A stretch of DNA of 64,000 bases from Oscillospiraceae bacterium. GTDB taxonomy: Bacteria; Bacillota; Clostridia; Oscillospirales; Oscillospiraceae. The DNA is taken from contig JAEEKA010000006.1 in assembly GCA_016282135.1 (NCBI GenBank), forward strand, positions 38,243 to 102,242, given 5' to 3'. Below the pieces are notes generated by a model. The model was not told the origin of the DNA. It worked only from the letters and a program-made list of their open reading frames with translations, and did not search any database. The position numbers and the translations under genes are program-made. Positions 41,889-51,199 of this stretch are shown here, in pieces (the stretch's first letter is position 1; every line of letters starts with the position of its first letter).

Positions 41889-42680
41889 TTACCATGCGCC
41901 CACGTAGCCGATGGTGACAGCGGAGCAGGCGGACCCCGCATACATTCGCTCCTGGATGGAAAGCTTCCGAAGCGTAGCGTCCAGGAAGCCGGCTATAAAG
42001 CTGTCCCCGGCTCCAAGCGTGTCCACCACCGGGCAGTCAAAGGCGGGCTCTGAATAGAACCGTTCCCCGTCATAGGCCATGCTCCCCTTGGGACCGCGCA
42101 TAGCGACCACGATAGAGGGACCTTTGGCGAAGATTTCCTTCATCTTCTCCATGACTGTCTCGCAGGAGGCTTCATCGTTAGAGAAGAATGCGATGTCCGT
42201 GTTGGGAATCGCCCGCTGCGCGGCAGGATCGTCAGGCAGGTCTGCGCAGTCGAAAGCAACCGGGATTCCCAACGCCCGAATCTCCCCCAGCCTGTCCTCA
42301 CACTTTCCCCAAAGGTCAGAAACCGCCATTGCATGCTTGCCGATGAATTCCAGGTCTTTCGGGCGAAGCTGATAGGACTCCATGATGCCGGTCTCATAGC
42401 TGGTAAATACACGGTTTCCATGTTCCATCACAACCGTGGTGGTGGGCGTGGCGCCTTCCAGAATCTGGACATGGCTCACATCCACGCCCTTTTCCTCCAA
42501 GGCATGAAGTACCATGGCTCCGTCCGCGTCGGAGCCAACCGCCCCAACAAATGAGGAGGCTACGCCCAGGCGACGGAGGTAAACTGCGAAGTTGACGGGG
42601 TTTCCGCCGGGGAATTTTTGACCGAGGGCCTCGTAATGGTCCACACAACTGTCCCCGATACAGACAATGGCAGGGTTCAT
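41889..42680 (-). CDS. PfkB family sugar kinase (fructoselysine 6-kinase-like)
   Basis: GGNPVNFAVYLRRLG, DTLGAGDSFIAGFL (PfkB signature 2). Confidence 0.85.
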   Translation of the reverse strand: MNPAIVCIGDSCVDHYEALGQKFPGGNPVNFAVYLRRLGVASSFVGAVGSDADGAMVLHALEEKGVDVSHVQILEGATPTTTVVMEHGNRVFTSYETGIMESYQLRPKDLEFIGKHAMAVSDLWGKCEDRLGEIRALGIPVAFDCADLPDDPAAQRAIPNTDIAFFSNDEASCETVMEKMKEIFAKGPSIVVAMRGPKGSMAYDGERFYSEPAFDCPVVDTLGAGDSFIAGFLDATLRKLSIQERMYAGSACSAVTIGYVGAW

Positions 42681-42730
42681 AGCGGTTTTTCCTTTCTGTT
42701 TGGCCGCTCTACAAGCGGAACCGATGTTAC

Positions 42731-44551
42731 TTATTGATTCTGAAATTGATCAATCAAGGGATATAGTGCAAGATAGGGATCCGGAACTACCCGAATCTCA
42801 CTTCCAAGTTCCAAAACCTGATCCGGCGCTTCCTCCCCAGTAGGCCAGAAGGTCAATCCGTCGCCGTTGGGATTGCCGGTTTTCACGAAATTGGCATAGT
42901 ATGACAGCATTGCCCTGGAGAGCGCCTGGTCAGTCAGATCATAGTTCGACGGGTATTTGTCCAGATTGCCATAGAAATATGGCAGCTCACCGGCATGGTT
43001 GGAGCCAATGCCGCCGTTGTCCTTGGAAAAATAATAGGTGTACACCGGGATATTTTGCCCGACCAGCAGACGGGCCCAATTATAGTGGCTGTAGGTAAAC
43101 CACGCGGCGGATACCGCAAGATTGAAAGAGCCCTTGGCCGTACCGCCCCGATCAATCAGGTAGTGATAATACGGGACTTGGACGGCAGGCGGAAAGACGG
43201 CGGCAGCCGCCTCGGCTCCGTCTCCATAGAGGGGCCGCAGTGCTTCCACATAGTTCTCCGCGTCCACCTTGGTGGTCATGCAGAAGAAATCCGCTTCATG
43301 GACGTTGAAGCCCTGGAGCAGGGCGGTTTCGTGGTTGTTTCCCTTCTCGTAGGTCAAGTAAGGCTGCTCTGCGACGGCATAGCCGTCCACCGTCATGGAG
43401 TCGTTCGCGAAGGCAGTCTTCACGAGCTTGCTCGCAGGGATGCTTCGCAGTCCGGCAGAGTCGGATACTCCAAATTCAGATCGGATCGACGCGCCGGTTT
43501 GCAGCGCCTTTTCCATGGTGCGGAAGGTGTGATAGGGCCTTTTGGCCGTAATGCCGCTGGACTCCGCGATGGCCCGGGTAAACAGGCCCTCGCTCAAAGG
43601 ACTGACACAGAGGGCGTTAACGCTGGAAGCGCCGGCGGACTCCCCTGCAATCGTGACTTGGGAGGGATCACCGCCGAAAGCAGCGATGTTGTCACGAACC
43701 CACTCCAAAGCACGGATTTGATCCAGCAGACCGTAATTGCCGGTGGTTCCGTTGGGAGATTCCGCTGCCAGGTCCGCTCCGGCATAGTAGCCAAACACGC
43801 CCAGGCGATAGGCAAAGTTCACCACAATAATCCCCTGCCGGGCCAAAGCCTCACCGTTATAGGCGCTGTAGGAGCTCTGACCTGTCGTCAGCGATCCGCC
43901 GTGAATGTAGACAAGAACAGGAAGGCCGGAGACATCCCCTGCCGGTTTCCAGACATTGAGATACAGAGAGTCCTCGCTCATAGGCTCAATCCAATTATCA
44001 TGGAGACTGATTTCGAAGGTATGATAGCCAAATATCTCCATCAGGGAACTGACCACCGGATGGTTCCGGGGCTGCATGGACATTGGCGCAAAGGTATCGC
44101 AGGCGCGAATCCCCTCCCAGGGCTCCGGCGGCTGCGGCTCCTTCCAGCGAAGCTCGCCTACCGGGGGCTTGGCGTAGGGTATCCCGGCATAGACCTCCAC
44201 GCCGCCGTCCTCCGTGCAGACGCCGGTAAGCCGTCCTTCCTTTACGGTAACCACAGCGCTTGCTTTCGGGTTCTTGCCGGAAACTGCGGAGATTGGCCGC
44301 TCCGTCGGGCCGGAAACAACAAACAGAACGGCAAATATCGCCCAGGCTACCAGGAAGGAAAGCATGCGGACTCCAAGGCCGCATTCCGGCAAAACACGAA
44401 GCCGTAAGAGAACCCAGCCGAATAAAAGTCCAATCAACAGGGCCCAGCCCCAGAGGGTGTTCTTTCCCAGTTCAAACAGGACGATCCATAGCAGTGCCGC
44501 AAAAGCAAAGAAAAACCAAAATCCGAAGGTGTGAGAACGTGTTGGTGCCAT
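42731..44551 (-). CDS. Carboxylesterase type B with N-terminal transmembrane segments
   Basis: VYAGIPYAKPPVGELRWKEPQPPEPW, VTIAGESAGASSVNAL (GxSxG); hydrophobic N-terminal ~100 aa. Confidence 0.9.
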   Translation of the reverse strand: MAPTRSHTFGFWFFFAFAALLWIVLFELGKNTLWGWALLIGLLFGWVLLRLRVLPECGLGVRMLSFLVAWAIFAVLFVVSGPTERPISAVSGKNPKASAVVTVKEGRLTGVCTEDGGVEVYAGIPYAKPPVGELRWKEPQPPEPWEGIRACDTFAPMSMQPRNHPVVSSLMEIFGYHTFEISLHDNWIEPMSEDSLYLNVWKPAGDVSGLPVLVYIHGGSLTTGQSSYSAYNGEALARQGIIVVNFAYRLGVFGYYAGADLAAESPNGTTGNYGLLDQIRALEWVRDNIAAFGGDPSQVTIAGESAGASSVNALCVSPLSEGLFTRAIAESSGITAKRPYHTFRTMEKALQTGASIRSEFGVSDSAGLRSIPASKLVKTAFANDSMTVDGYAVAEQPYLTYEKGNNHETALLQGFNVHEADFFCMTTKVDAENYVEALRPLYGDGAEAAAAVFPPAVQVPYYHYLIDRGGTAKGSFNLAVSAAWFTYSHYNWARLLVGQNIPVYTYYFSKDNGGIGSNHAGELPYFYGNLDKYPSNYDLTDQALSRAMLSYYANFVKTGNPNGDGLTFWPTGEEAPDQVLELGSEIRVVPDPYLALYPLIDQFQNQ

Positions 44552-44576
44552 CCGACAAATCTCCTATCCGTTTTGA

Positions 44577-45344
44577 TCAGCTCACCAGTTCCGATATAAC
44601 TCGTATCATCAGCAGCCCGATCACCACAAGGATCACAGGGCGGACAATTTTCGATCCGTTCCGGATCGCAAGGCCGGCTCCAAGATAATGTCCGGCAATG
44701 GAAAAGCATGCGGCCACCGCGCCAACGCCAATCAGCACCTTACCGGCCATCAGGGAAGTAGCCAGAGCGCCCATGTTGGAGGAAAAATTCACAAGCTTGA
44801 CGTTGCCGGAGGCAGTCCGCACATCCAGCTTTGCCAGCATGCAGAAACAAAGCAGCAAAAAGGTCCCGGTGCCGGGGCCATAGAACCCGTCGTACACGCC
44901 GATGACAAGAGAAGGAATCCATACTCCAAAACGGCGTTTCCAGATGGGCAGCTCCCCTTTTGTTTCTGGCAGACTCTTCTTCCGCATAAGGACGACGGCG
45001 GCCAGGGGCAGCACCAAGAGCAGCAGATATTTCAAAATTCGCTCATCTGCCATTAACTGTAGGGTCGTACCGATATAAGCGCCGCCGACAGCCAAAAACA
45101 CGGATGGGATGCCAAGGGACCAATCCACGTATCCCTTCTTCAGGTAACGGATGGTAGACGCCGCGGTGCCAATGCCGGAAGAGAGCTTATTGGTACCCAA
45201 AGCCTGATGTGTGGGAAGCCCGGCCAGCAGATAGACCGGGACAGAAATAATGCCGCCTCCGCCGCCAATGGCGTCGACAAAGGAGGCGGCGAATACCCCA
45301 AGGCTGATCAGCAGGACCACCCAAAGCGGATAACCGTTGATCAT
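44577..45344 (-). CDS. TSUP family (TauE/SafE) membrane permease
   Basis: FAASFVDAIGGGGGIISVPVYLLAGLPTHQALGTNKLSSGIGT. Confidence 0.93.
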   Translation of the reverse strand: MINGYPLWVVLLISLGVFAASFVDAIGGGGGIISVPVYLLAGLPTHQALGTNKLSSGIGTAASTIRYLKKGYVDWSLGIPSVFLAVGGAYIGTTLQLMADERILKYLLLLVLPLAAVVLMRKKSLPETKGELPIWKRRFGVWIPSLVIGVYDGFYGPGTGTFLLLCFCMLAKLDVRTASGNVKLVNFSSNMGALATSLMAGKVLIGVGAVAACFSIAGHYLGAGLAIRNGSKIVRPVILVVIGLLMIRVISELVS

Positions 45345-45382
45345 GGCTTCGTCGCCTCCTTTCGTTCCAGTTTGAAAGACAT

Positions 45383-46657
45383 TTAATTCTCCATCATGAG
45401 CTGGATAATTTCTTTATCCGTCTGCTCCATACCAAAGCGGGCAAGCTTACCCACAGTGGCAATCGTATTCTCCACGCCTTTCTTGACAATTCCGTCTCCG
45501 CCGAAGAACTGGTTGCCGTTTTCATACATGGCAAGTCCCAGCAGGCCTGCGTCAACGGCGGCCGCGATCTTGGCTGCGCAGCTTGCCTTGGCGCCATCGC
45601 AGATAATACCGGAGGTAACCGCCACAGCGTTGACTACGGTATGGGCAATCATTTCATAACGGCCGCCCTTAATGAAAGCGAGGCCGGCACCTGCCCCCAC
45701 GCCGGCGCTGACCGCGCCGCAGTAGGCGGAGAGCCGCCCGATACCGGTTTTCAGGTGGGTGGTCACCAGATTAGAGACACAGAGGGCCCGCAGCAGCTCC
45801 TCGTGCGACTTCCCGGTATGACGAGCATAGACAATCACAGGCACGGAAGCCGTAATACCCTGGTTGCCGCTGCCGGAATTAATCACCACCGGCAACTCGC
45901 AGCCATTCATTCTGGCGTCGCTGGCCGCGGCGGCATAGGCACGCATCACATAGTTGATGTCGTTCTCCCGATGGAGCAGAACCGTTTTACCGATATTCGC
46001 GCCGTAGTCACCCCGGAGGCCCTCCTCGGCGATGGCCATGTTGTAGCTAATCTGCCGTTCCAGGGTCTCCCGTATATCCTCCAGCTCCACAGACTCGGCA
46101 AAGTCTACGATCTTCTCAACGGTAAGACAGCAGCGGTCCGTCAGCCCGTCCGCTTGGGTCACGCAATCCTTTTCCAGCAGAACCTCCTGATTGCGCAGAA
46201 CACAGACCACATTCGTGTGGTAATCCACGATGCGAACAAATGCGGAGTCCTCCCCATGGAAGGCAGTCAGTTGAATGTCAAAGATATGCGCGCTGTCCGC
46301 GCAGCAAACCTCAATGGGAACCGAGCGCAGGTATTCGGCAGTGGCTAAAATTTCTTCCGCCGTCACGTTGGAGATTACCTCCAGCTCCGCGTCTGGGTCA
46401 CCCGCCACGGCGCCAACCGCAGCGGCAGCAGGAATGCCACGAAGTCCACCGGTATGGGGCACAACCACGCTTTTGACATTTTTGATAATATTGCCGCTGA
46501 CCTCCACCAGCAGACGATCCGGGAGAGTTCCCAGAACGGCCCTGGCCTTGGCAGCGGCATAGGCTATGGCGATGGGCTCCGTACAGCCCATGGCCGGACG
46601 GAGCTCTTCTTTTAAAATTTGAACAAACTTCTGATAACAGGAATCGGTTTTTTTCAA
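45383..46657 (-). CDS. UPF0597 / L-cysteine desulfidase (CyuA-like), Fe-S serine-dehydratase alpha family
   Basis: LRPAMGCTEPIAIAYAAAKAR, SGSGNQGITASVPVIVYA, KASCAAKIAAAVDAG. Confidence 0.88.
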   Translation of the reverse strand: MKKTDSCYQKFVQILKEELRPAMGCTEPIAIAYAAAKARAVLGTLPDRLLVEVSGNIIKNVKSVVVPHTGGLRGIPAAAAVGAVAGDPDAELEVISNVTAEEILATAEYLRSVPIEVCCADSAHIFDIQLTAFHGEDSAFVRIVDYHTNVVCVLRNQEVLLEKDCVTQADGLTDRCCLTVEKIVDFAESVELEDIRETLERQISYNMAIAEEGLRGDYGANIGKTVLLHRENDINYVMRAYAAAASDARMNGCELPVVINSGSGNQGITASVPVIVYARHTGKSHEELLRALCVSNLVTTHLKTGIGRLSAYCGAVSAGVGAGAGLAFIKGGRYEMIAHTVVNAVAVTSGIICDGAKASCAAKIAAAVDAGLLGLAMYENGNQFFGGDGIVKKGVENTIATVGKLARFGMEQTDKEIIQLMMEN

Positions 46658-46703
46658 GCTTATCTACTCTCTTTCCAAGCTGGAATCATTCAACGGAACA
46701 AAA

Positions 46704-47324
46704 TCATTCCTGACGGGACTCCTGCGCAAAAAAACGCTTCGCAAGCTCCGCTACCGCCGGCGCAAGGGCTTTAATCTCCCAGTCCGTTGTATTGACAATC
46801 ATGTGATAGCAGGATCTGCAGCCCCAGCGATCCCCGGCCATCAGTTCCCGCGTAGCAGCGCGGCCCTTATCAATTCGCTTAATCTGTCGCTCTATTTCCT
46901 TGTCAGTAATCGACGCGGGATCTGCGGCTCGCTCGCGGCAGCGACGGATCTTTGCCTCCCGATCAGCGCAAACAAAGATACGGAACGGTGCAAATCTGCG
47001 CAGGAAATAATCCGCGTTCCGGCCGACGATAATACAGTTCCGTCCGGAGTCGGCAATTCGCTCAATAACCTCTTTCTCCTTGACAAGCAGATCCGTATTC
47101 GGCGCTGTAGAGACAGTAAAACTTTGGTGGAAACTGATTGGGACCGTCCACCACTCATGACGCTCCAGGACGGCCTGGACGTAGTTTGCGTCCAGGCCCT
47201 CCTCGTTTGCCACAGTTTCGATGATCTCACGATCATAATAGTCCCAGCCCAGAACATCCGCCATCCGTTTGCCCAGTTCGCGACCGCCGCTTCCGAATTC
47301 ACGGCTGATGGTGATAATATTCAT
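46704..47324 (-). CDS. Cytidylate kinase-like family protein
   Basis: MNIITISREFGSGGRELGKRMADVLGWDYYDREII. Confidence 0.88.
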   Translation of the reverse strand: MNIITISREFGSGGRELGKRMADVLGWDYYDREIIETVANEEGLDANYVQAVLERHEWWTVPISFHQSFTVSTAPNTDLLVKEKEVIERIADSGRNCIIVGRNADYFLRRFAPFRIFVCADREAKIRRCRERAADPASITDKEIERQIKRIDKGRAATRELMAGDRWGCRSCYHMIVNTTDWEIKALAPAVAELAKRFFAQESRQE

Positions 47325-47342
47325 GGCTGCCTCCTGCTAAAA

Positions 47343-50300
47343 TTATTCCGCACAGGCCTTATAGAGGAACGTGACGACCTCCGCACGAGTGCATAGCTTC
47401 TTGGGACTAAAGGTATTCGGGCCGGTTCCGCCGGTGACGCCTAGTTCAACAGCCCAGCGGACTGCCGTGGCGTAGTAGGCGTTGGCGGAAACGTCCTGGA
47501 AGGGATTCTCGGTTTCCGCAGGCTCCGGAGACCCGGCATTTCGCCAAAGGAAGGTGACGATCTGCTCCCGGGTGCAATACTTGCCCACACCGAACAGACT
47601 CTCGCTGATTCCGTTGGTAATTCCCTGCTCTCTGGCCCAAAGAACTGCCTCGTAATAGTACTTGCCAGCCTTCACATCCGTGAAGGGCACACCGTTCCCC
47701 TCGGGTGCTGGCTTTCCGGCCGCTGCCCAAAGGAAGAACACAATCTGCTCGCGAGTGCATGGGGCATTGGGTGAGAAGTGGGTGGCGTCGGTGCCGCTGG
47801 TAATTCTGGGATCGTGATAATAGGCCCACAAGACAGCGTCATAGTAATACTTGCCTTCCGCAACGTCCACAAAGGGATTGGTCTGGTTCAGTCTTGGAAT
47901 CACTTCGGTACGAGTCGCTCCGCAGCGCAGGCAGGTGTAGAGCCGTTCACCGTCCTCGTTTTCAGTAGGCTCCAGGGTCACAACGCCCTCGTCCCAGTTA
48001 TGGCCCAGCGGGTTGACAGCGCTGTCAGTGTAGCTGTCGCCGCAGCGGGAGCAGGTGTGGGTCGTATAGCCTTCCTCGGTACAGGTGGGCTCGGTAACCA
48101 CAGCCGAATAGTCGTGGCCGAGAGGATCCACGGACTGAGTCTCAGTCTCGCTGCAGCGGGTGCAGGTACGGGTTTTCACACCGGCTTCCGTACAGGTAGG
48201 CTGGGCGGTGACAGCCCAGTCGCCGAAGGAATGCCCCAGCGCCGGGACAGAATCGCCCTGGTAGCTGTAGGAGCAGACCATGCAGGTGTAGGTGGTGTAG
48301 CCCGCCTCAGTGCAGGTGGGTTCCGTCACAGCGGAATTGTAGCTGCAGTTGGCGGTCTCCACGTTTCCGCAGACGGAGCAGCTGCGCTTATGGGTGCCGT
48401 CGTTGTTGGAGCTCCAGCCGCCGTAGCTGTGAACGCCCGTGGCGGGGATCAGGGTGCTTTCCAGAGTAATCTCATGCTGGCAGGCCTGGTCAGAGAAGTA
48501 CAGGCCGCAGCCGGTGCAGTAATAGTAGGCGGTATTGCCCGCGTCCACGCAGGTAGGCGCCTGGGCAGGCACGTACTCCGGCGTGTGCACATGGGTACCG
48601 GCTATGGGTTCGGTCCAATAGATAATGACAGATTCAGATGTCTCTTTCCAAAGCTGGGTCTTGCGGGAGGTATAAGCATTGCTGAGACAGAACTGGTCAT
48701 ATCCGTCCACCACCAAATAGATATAATCGTTGCAGGCCACGTTGGAAATGTTCATGCAGGAATTGGTAGAATCATAGGAGACCTTCCAGTCAGCGAAACT
48801 TGCCTCACAGTTTGACAAGTTGTACAGCCAGCCATCCCTCGAGCCGATCCAGTAGTTGGTAGGACTCTTGATGGTGTAGTAATTGCCCCTCTTGGCAAGG
48901 GTGAAGACATAGTCGTCGGCGACATTCCGCAGAACGGAACCGTCCTGGGTGATGCCCGTGTTATTGATGTTCGCAGAGACGGGCGCGTCATTATTTTCAA
49001 TCTGCTGCTCTCCATCAATTCCCTTGAAAACAACCAGATTATTCTTGCCAGGGCCGGTAATGACGTATTTTCCGGACCAGTCGACGGGAGCGGCCGTCAC
49101 CAGCTCGTAAGCACTGTTAGCGCTGCCCTCCGTCTTGGTAAACACGGCGTAGAGCGTGGTATTGCCCATCACGGTATAAGCGGCGCCGGGGGCATAGAAG
49201 ACTGGCTCATCCGTGGTCTGAGATGGAATACGAGTCTCAGTCCAGCCGGAGAATGTCCAACCCTCGGGATCCACGCTGACAGAATTGGGAAGGGTGATCT
49301 GATTGTAAAGCAGTGCGCTCTGGCTGCCCTCCAAAGTACCGGAAGCCATAAACTGCACGGTACAGGTGGGCTTGGCAGCGAAGATGACGCGGATGGTACA
49401 ATCGGATTGCGGAGTAACAGTAATGGTGTTAACGTCGATTACAGCGGTAGCGCTGCCGGAAATAACCTCATAGTCGGCAACATAGTAGCCCGCAGCAGGA
49501 GTAGCATGGATCACGTTGCCCTCTACGGTAACAGTACCCCAGGCAGTGTTGTTGGAAACAGCACTGACATTGAAATGGGAATCATCGGTGTAGGCCTTGA
49601 TGCGGTAGTCGCCGTTGTCCGGGCAGTCGGTCCAGGCCCCGCCGGGCTCCTTGTAGAAGGAAGTTGCACCGTGGTCGGCATGGGTCCAGGCACACCAGTA
49701 AACCACGTCCTCGTTATTGAAGCTTGCGTCGTAAGGGGTATGGATGCCGGATGATCCATTTGCGACATTCTGCGTAATCACTACGGAGAAGGTATCTCCG
49801 GCGGAAAGCTGAACCGAAGTATCCAGCGGAATGGTGTAGTAGCCGCAGAATGCGATCGTGCCGGATTTTGTGGCCACCAAGGTACCGGAGGACGGATTCC
49901 CTTCCGTGGGATTCCGGTAGATCTCCACTGTGTAGCTAAGACCTTCATCCCAACTGCAGAAGGAAACCGCTTTCAGCGATTCAAATCCATTGGCAGTAAA
50001 GACATTTGCCACCTTGGTGTTATTGGCCATGGGCTCAAAGTAACCGATAGATTCGCTCCAGCCCTTGCCGTAGCTGGCCAAATTGCAGGTGCCGTCGTAC
50101 TGGTAGTTATGCTGATAGTTGTCAATGGACTCCGCATCGAAGAAGTAGATGTAGCCCTCGCTCATGGAGGTGTCTTCGTAGGAAATATAGCAATAGCCGC
50201 CGTCAAAATAGTTGGTACCCCAACTGTTCTTGCAGATCCAGGCGCCGGGACTGGAGGGTCTGTTGGGAGAGAATTTGGAAGCGGAGATGGAATCATCCCA

Positions 50301-51155
50301 ACCGACGACAGTGATGGAGTGGTTGGCCCACTTGTGATTTTCGCTTTCCTGACTGGTGTTGTCGATATTGCAAATGTAGCTGTTGTAATTATCGTCCTCG
50401 TAGTAGCTGATGTTGCCCGCGCCGTATTCCATGATAGCGCGTTTGACAGCTTCTACATTCGTGCCGGGGATCCACTCAGAGTTCTGGACATGGCATACGT
50501 TATACTGATAAGCGTATTGGCTGCCCAGGCCGGAGTAGTTTACCGCAGCAGCGTTGCTGTAATGCAGGGCGTCCTGGGTCTCGTCAGCGGCTCCCTCCCA
50601 ACGCATCAGGGTATAGGCAGACATTTCACCGTTGCCGCCCTGATCCAGACAAGGGTCGTCGGGGATGGACCTGTCGCCGGTCAGCATGCCCTCTGCGTCA
50701 TAGGCGTAGGTGTAGTTGAACCAGCAGTGCTGGGACTCAGAGAGGTTTAGGCTGGTGGTAGCGGCTGTACCGTTTCCGACAGGAATGTGATTCTTGATCA
50801 TATAGCTCTCAATGCTGGCCATGGCAGCATGGGACCAGCAGGAGCCGTAGGGGTTTTGATTTTTTACGGAGGTAACTATATTGTAATCACGGCTGTCATA
50901 TTTGGAAGGCAGCGGATCCTTATTGCCACCGCCGGTAAACCGCTCATAGGTCGCACGGTCTCCGGACAGATAGGCGTCAGTCACGGCTCTTCCCGCAGGG
51001 TGTGTGACGGGAAGGAATCCGTTGCTGCGCTCCGAAGGCTTTGGCTCTTCTTCCTGTCCTCTTGATTCGACGCCCAAAACAGTCACGGGAAACAGGCACA
51101 GAATCATTGTGACAGTCAGAAGGAGCGCCAGCATCCTTTGCATCTTGTGTTTCAT
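47343..51155 (-). CDS. Secreted papain-like (C1) peptidase with CxxC/ALGH repeats and three C-terminal SLH domains
   Basis: Signal peptide; VKNQNPYGSCWSHAAMASIES (Gln/Cys), NHSITVVGWDD (His), WICKNSWGTNYFDGGYCYISY (Asn); SLH modules starting NPFVDVAEGKYYYDAVLWAYYH. Confidence 0.9.
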   Translation of the reverse strand: MKHKMQRMLALLLTVTMILCLFPVTVLGVESRGQEEEPKPSERSNGFLPVTHPAGRAVTDAYLSGDRATYERFTGGGNKDPLPSKYDSRDYNIVTSVKNQNPYGSCWSHAAMASIESYMIKNHIPVGNGTAATTSLNLSESQHCWFNYTYAYDAEGMLTGDRSIPDDPCLDQGGNGEMSAYTLMRWEGAADETQDALHYSNAAAVNYSGLGSQYAYQYNVCHVQNSEWIPGTNVEAVKRAIMEYGAGNISYYEDDNYNSYICNIDNTSQESENHKWANHSITVVGWDDSISASKFSPNRPSSPGAWICKNSWGTNYFDGGYCYISYEDTSMSEGYIYFFDAESIDNYQHNYQYDGTCNLASYGKGWSESIGYFEPMANNTKVANVFTANGFESLKAVSFCSWDEGLSYTVEIYRNPTEGNPSSGTLVATKSGTIAFCGYYTIPLDTSVQLSAGDTFSVVITQNVANGSSGIHTPYDASFNNEDVVYWCAWTHADHGATSFYKEPGGAWTDCPDNGDYRIKAYTDDSHFNVSAVSNNTAWGTVTVEGNVIHATPAAGYYVADYEVISGSATAVIDVNTITVTPQSDCTIRVIFAAKPTCTVQFMASGTLEGSQSALLYNQITLPNSVSVDPEGWTFSGWTETRIPSQTTDEPVFYAPGAAYTVMGNTTLYAVFTKTEGSANSAYELVTAAPVDWSGKYVITGPGKNNLVVFKGIDGEQQIENNDAPVSANINNTGITQDGSVLRNVADDYVFTLAKRGNYYTIKSPTNYWIGSRDGWLYNLSNCEASFADWKVSYDSTNSCMNISNVACNDYIYLVVDGYDQFCLSNAYTSRKTQLWKETSESVIIYWTEPIAGTHVHTPEYVPAQAPTCVDAGNTAYYYCTGCGLYFSDQACQHEITLESTLIPATGVHSYGGWSSNNDGTHKRSCSVCGNVETANCSYNSAVTEPTCTEAGYTTYTCMVCSYSYQGDSVPALGHSFGDWAVTAQPTCTEAGVKTRTCTRCSETETQSVDPLGHDYSAVVTEPTCTEEGYTTHTCSRCGDSYTDSAVNPLGHNWDEGVVTLEPTENEDGERLYTCLRCGATRTEVIPRLNQTNPFVDVAEGKYYYDAVLWAYYHDPRITSGTDATHFSPNAPCTREQIVFFLWAAAGKPAPEGNGVPFTDVKAGKYYYEAVLWAREQGITNGISESLFGVGKYCTREQIVTFLWRNAGSPEPAETENPFQDVSANAYYATAVRWAVELGVTGGTGPNTFSPKKLCTRAEVVTFLYKACAE

Positions 51156-51199
51156 ACTATGACCCTCCTTTGGTCAGTTTGCAGGAAAACGGGTTAGCT

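Noticed and set aside
42995-44407. 470-aa plus-strand ORF
   Set aside because: Antisense to the carboxylesterase; no recognisable domain.
47900-48450. Regularly spaced DNA repeats that might suggest a CRISPR-like array
   Set aside because: They are in-frame codons for CxxC/ALGH protein repeats, not palindromic repeats with unique spacers.
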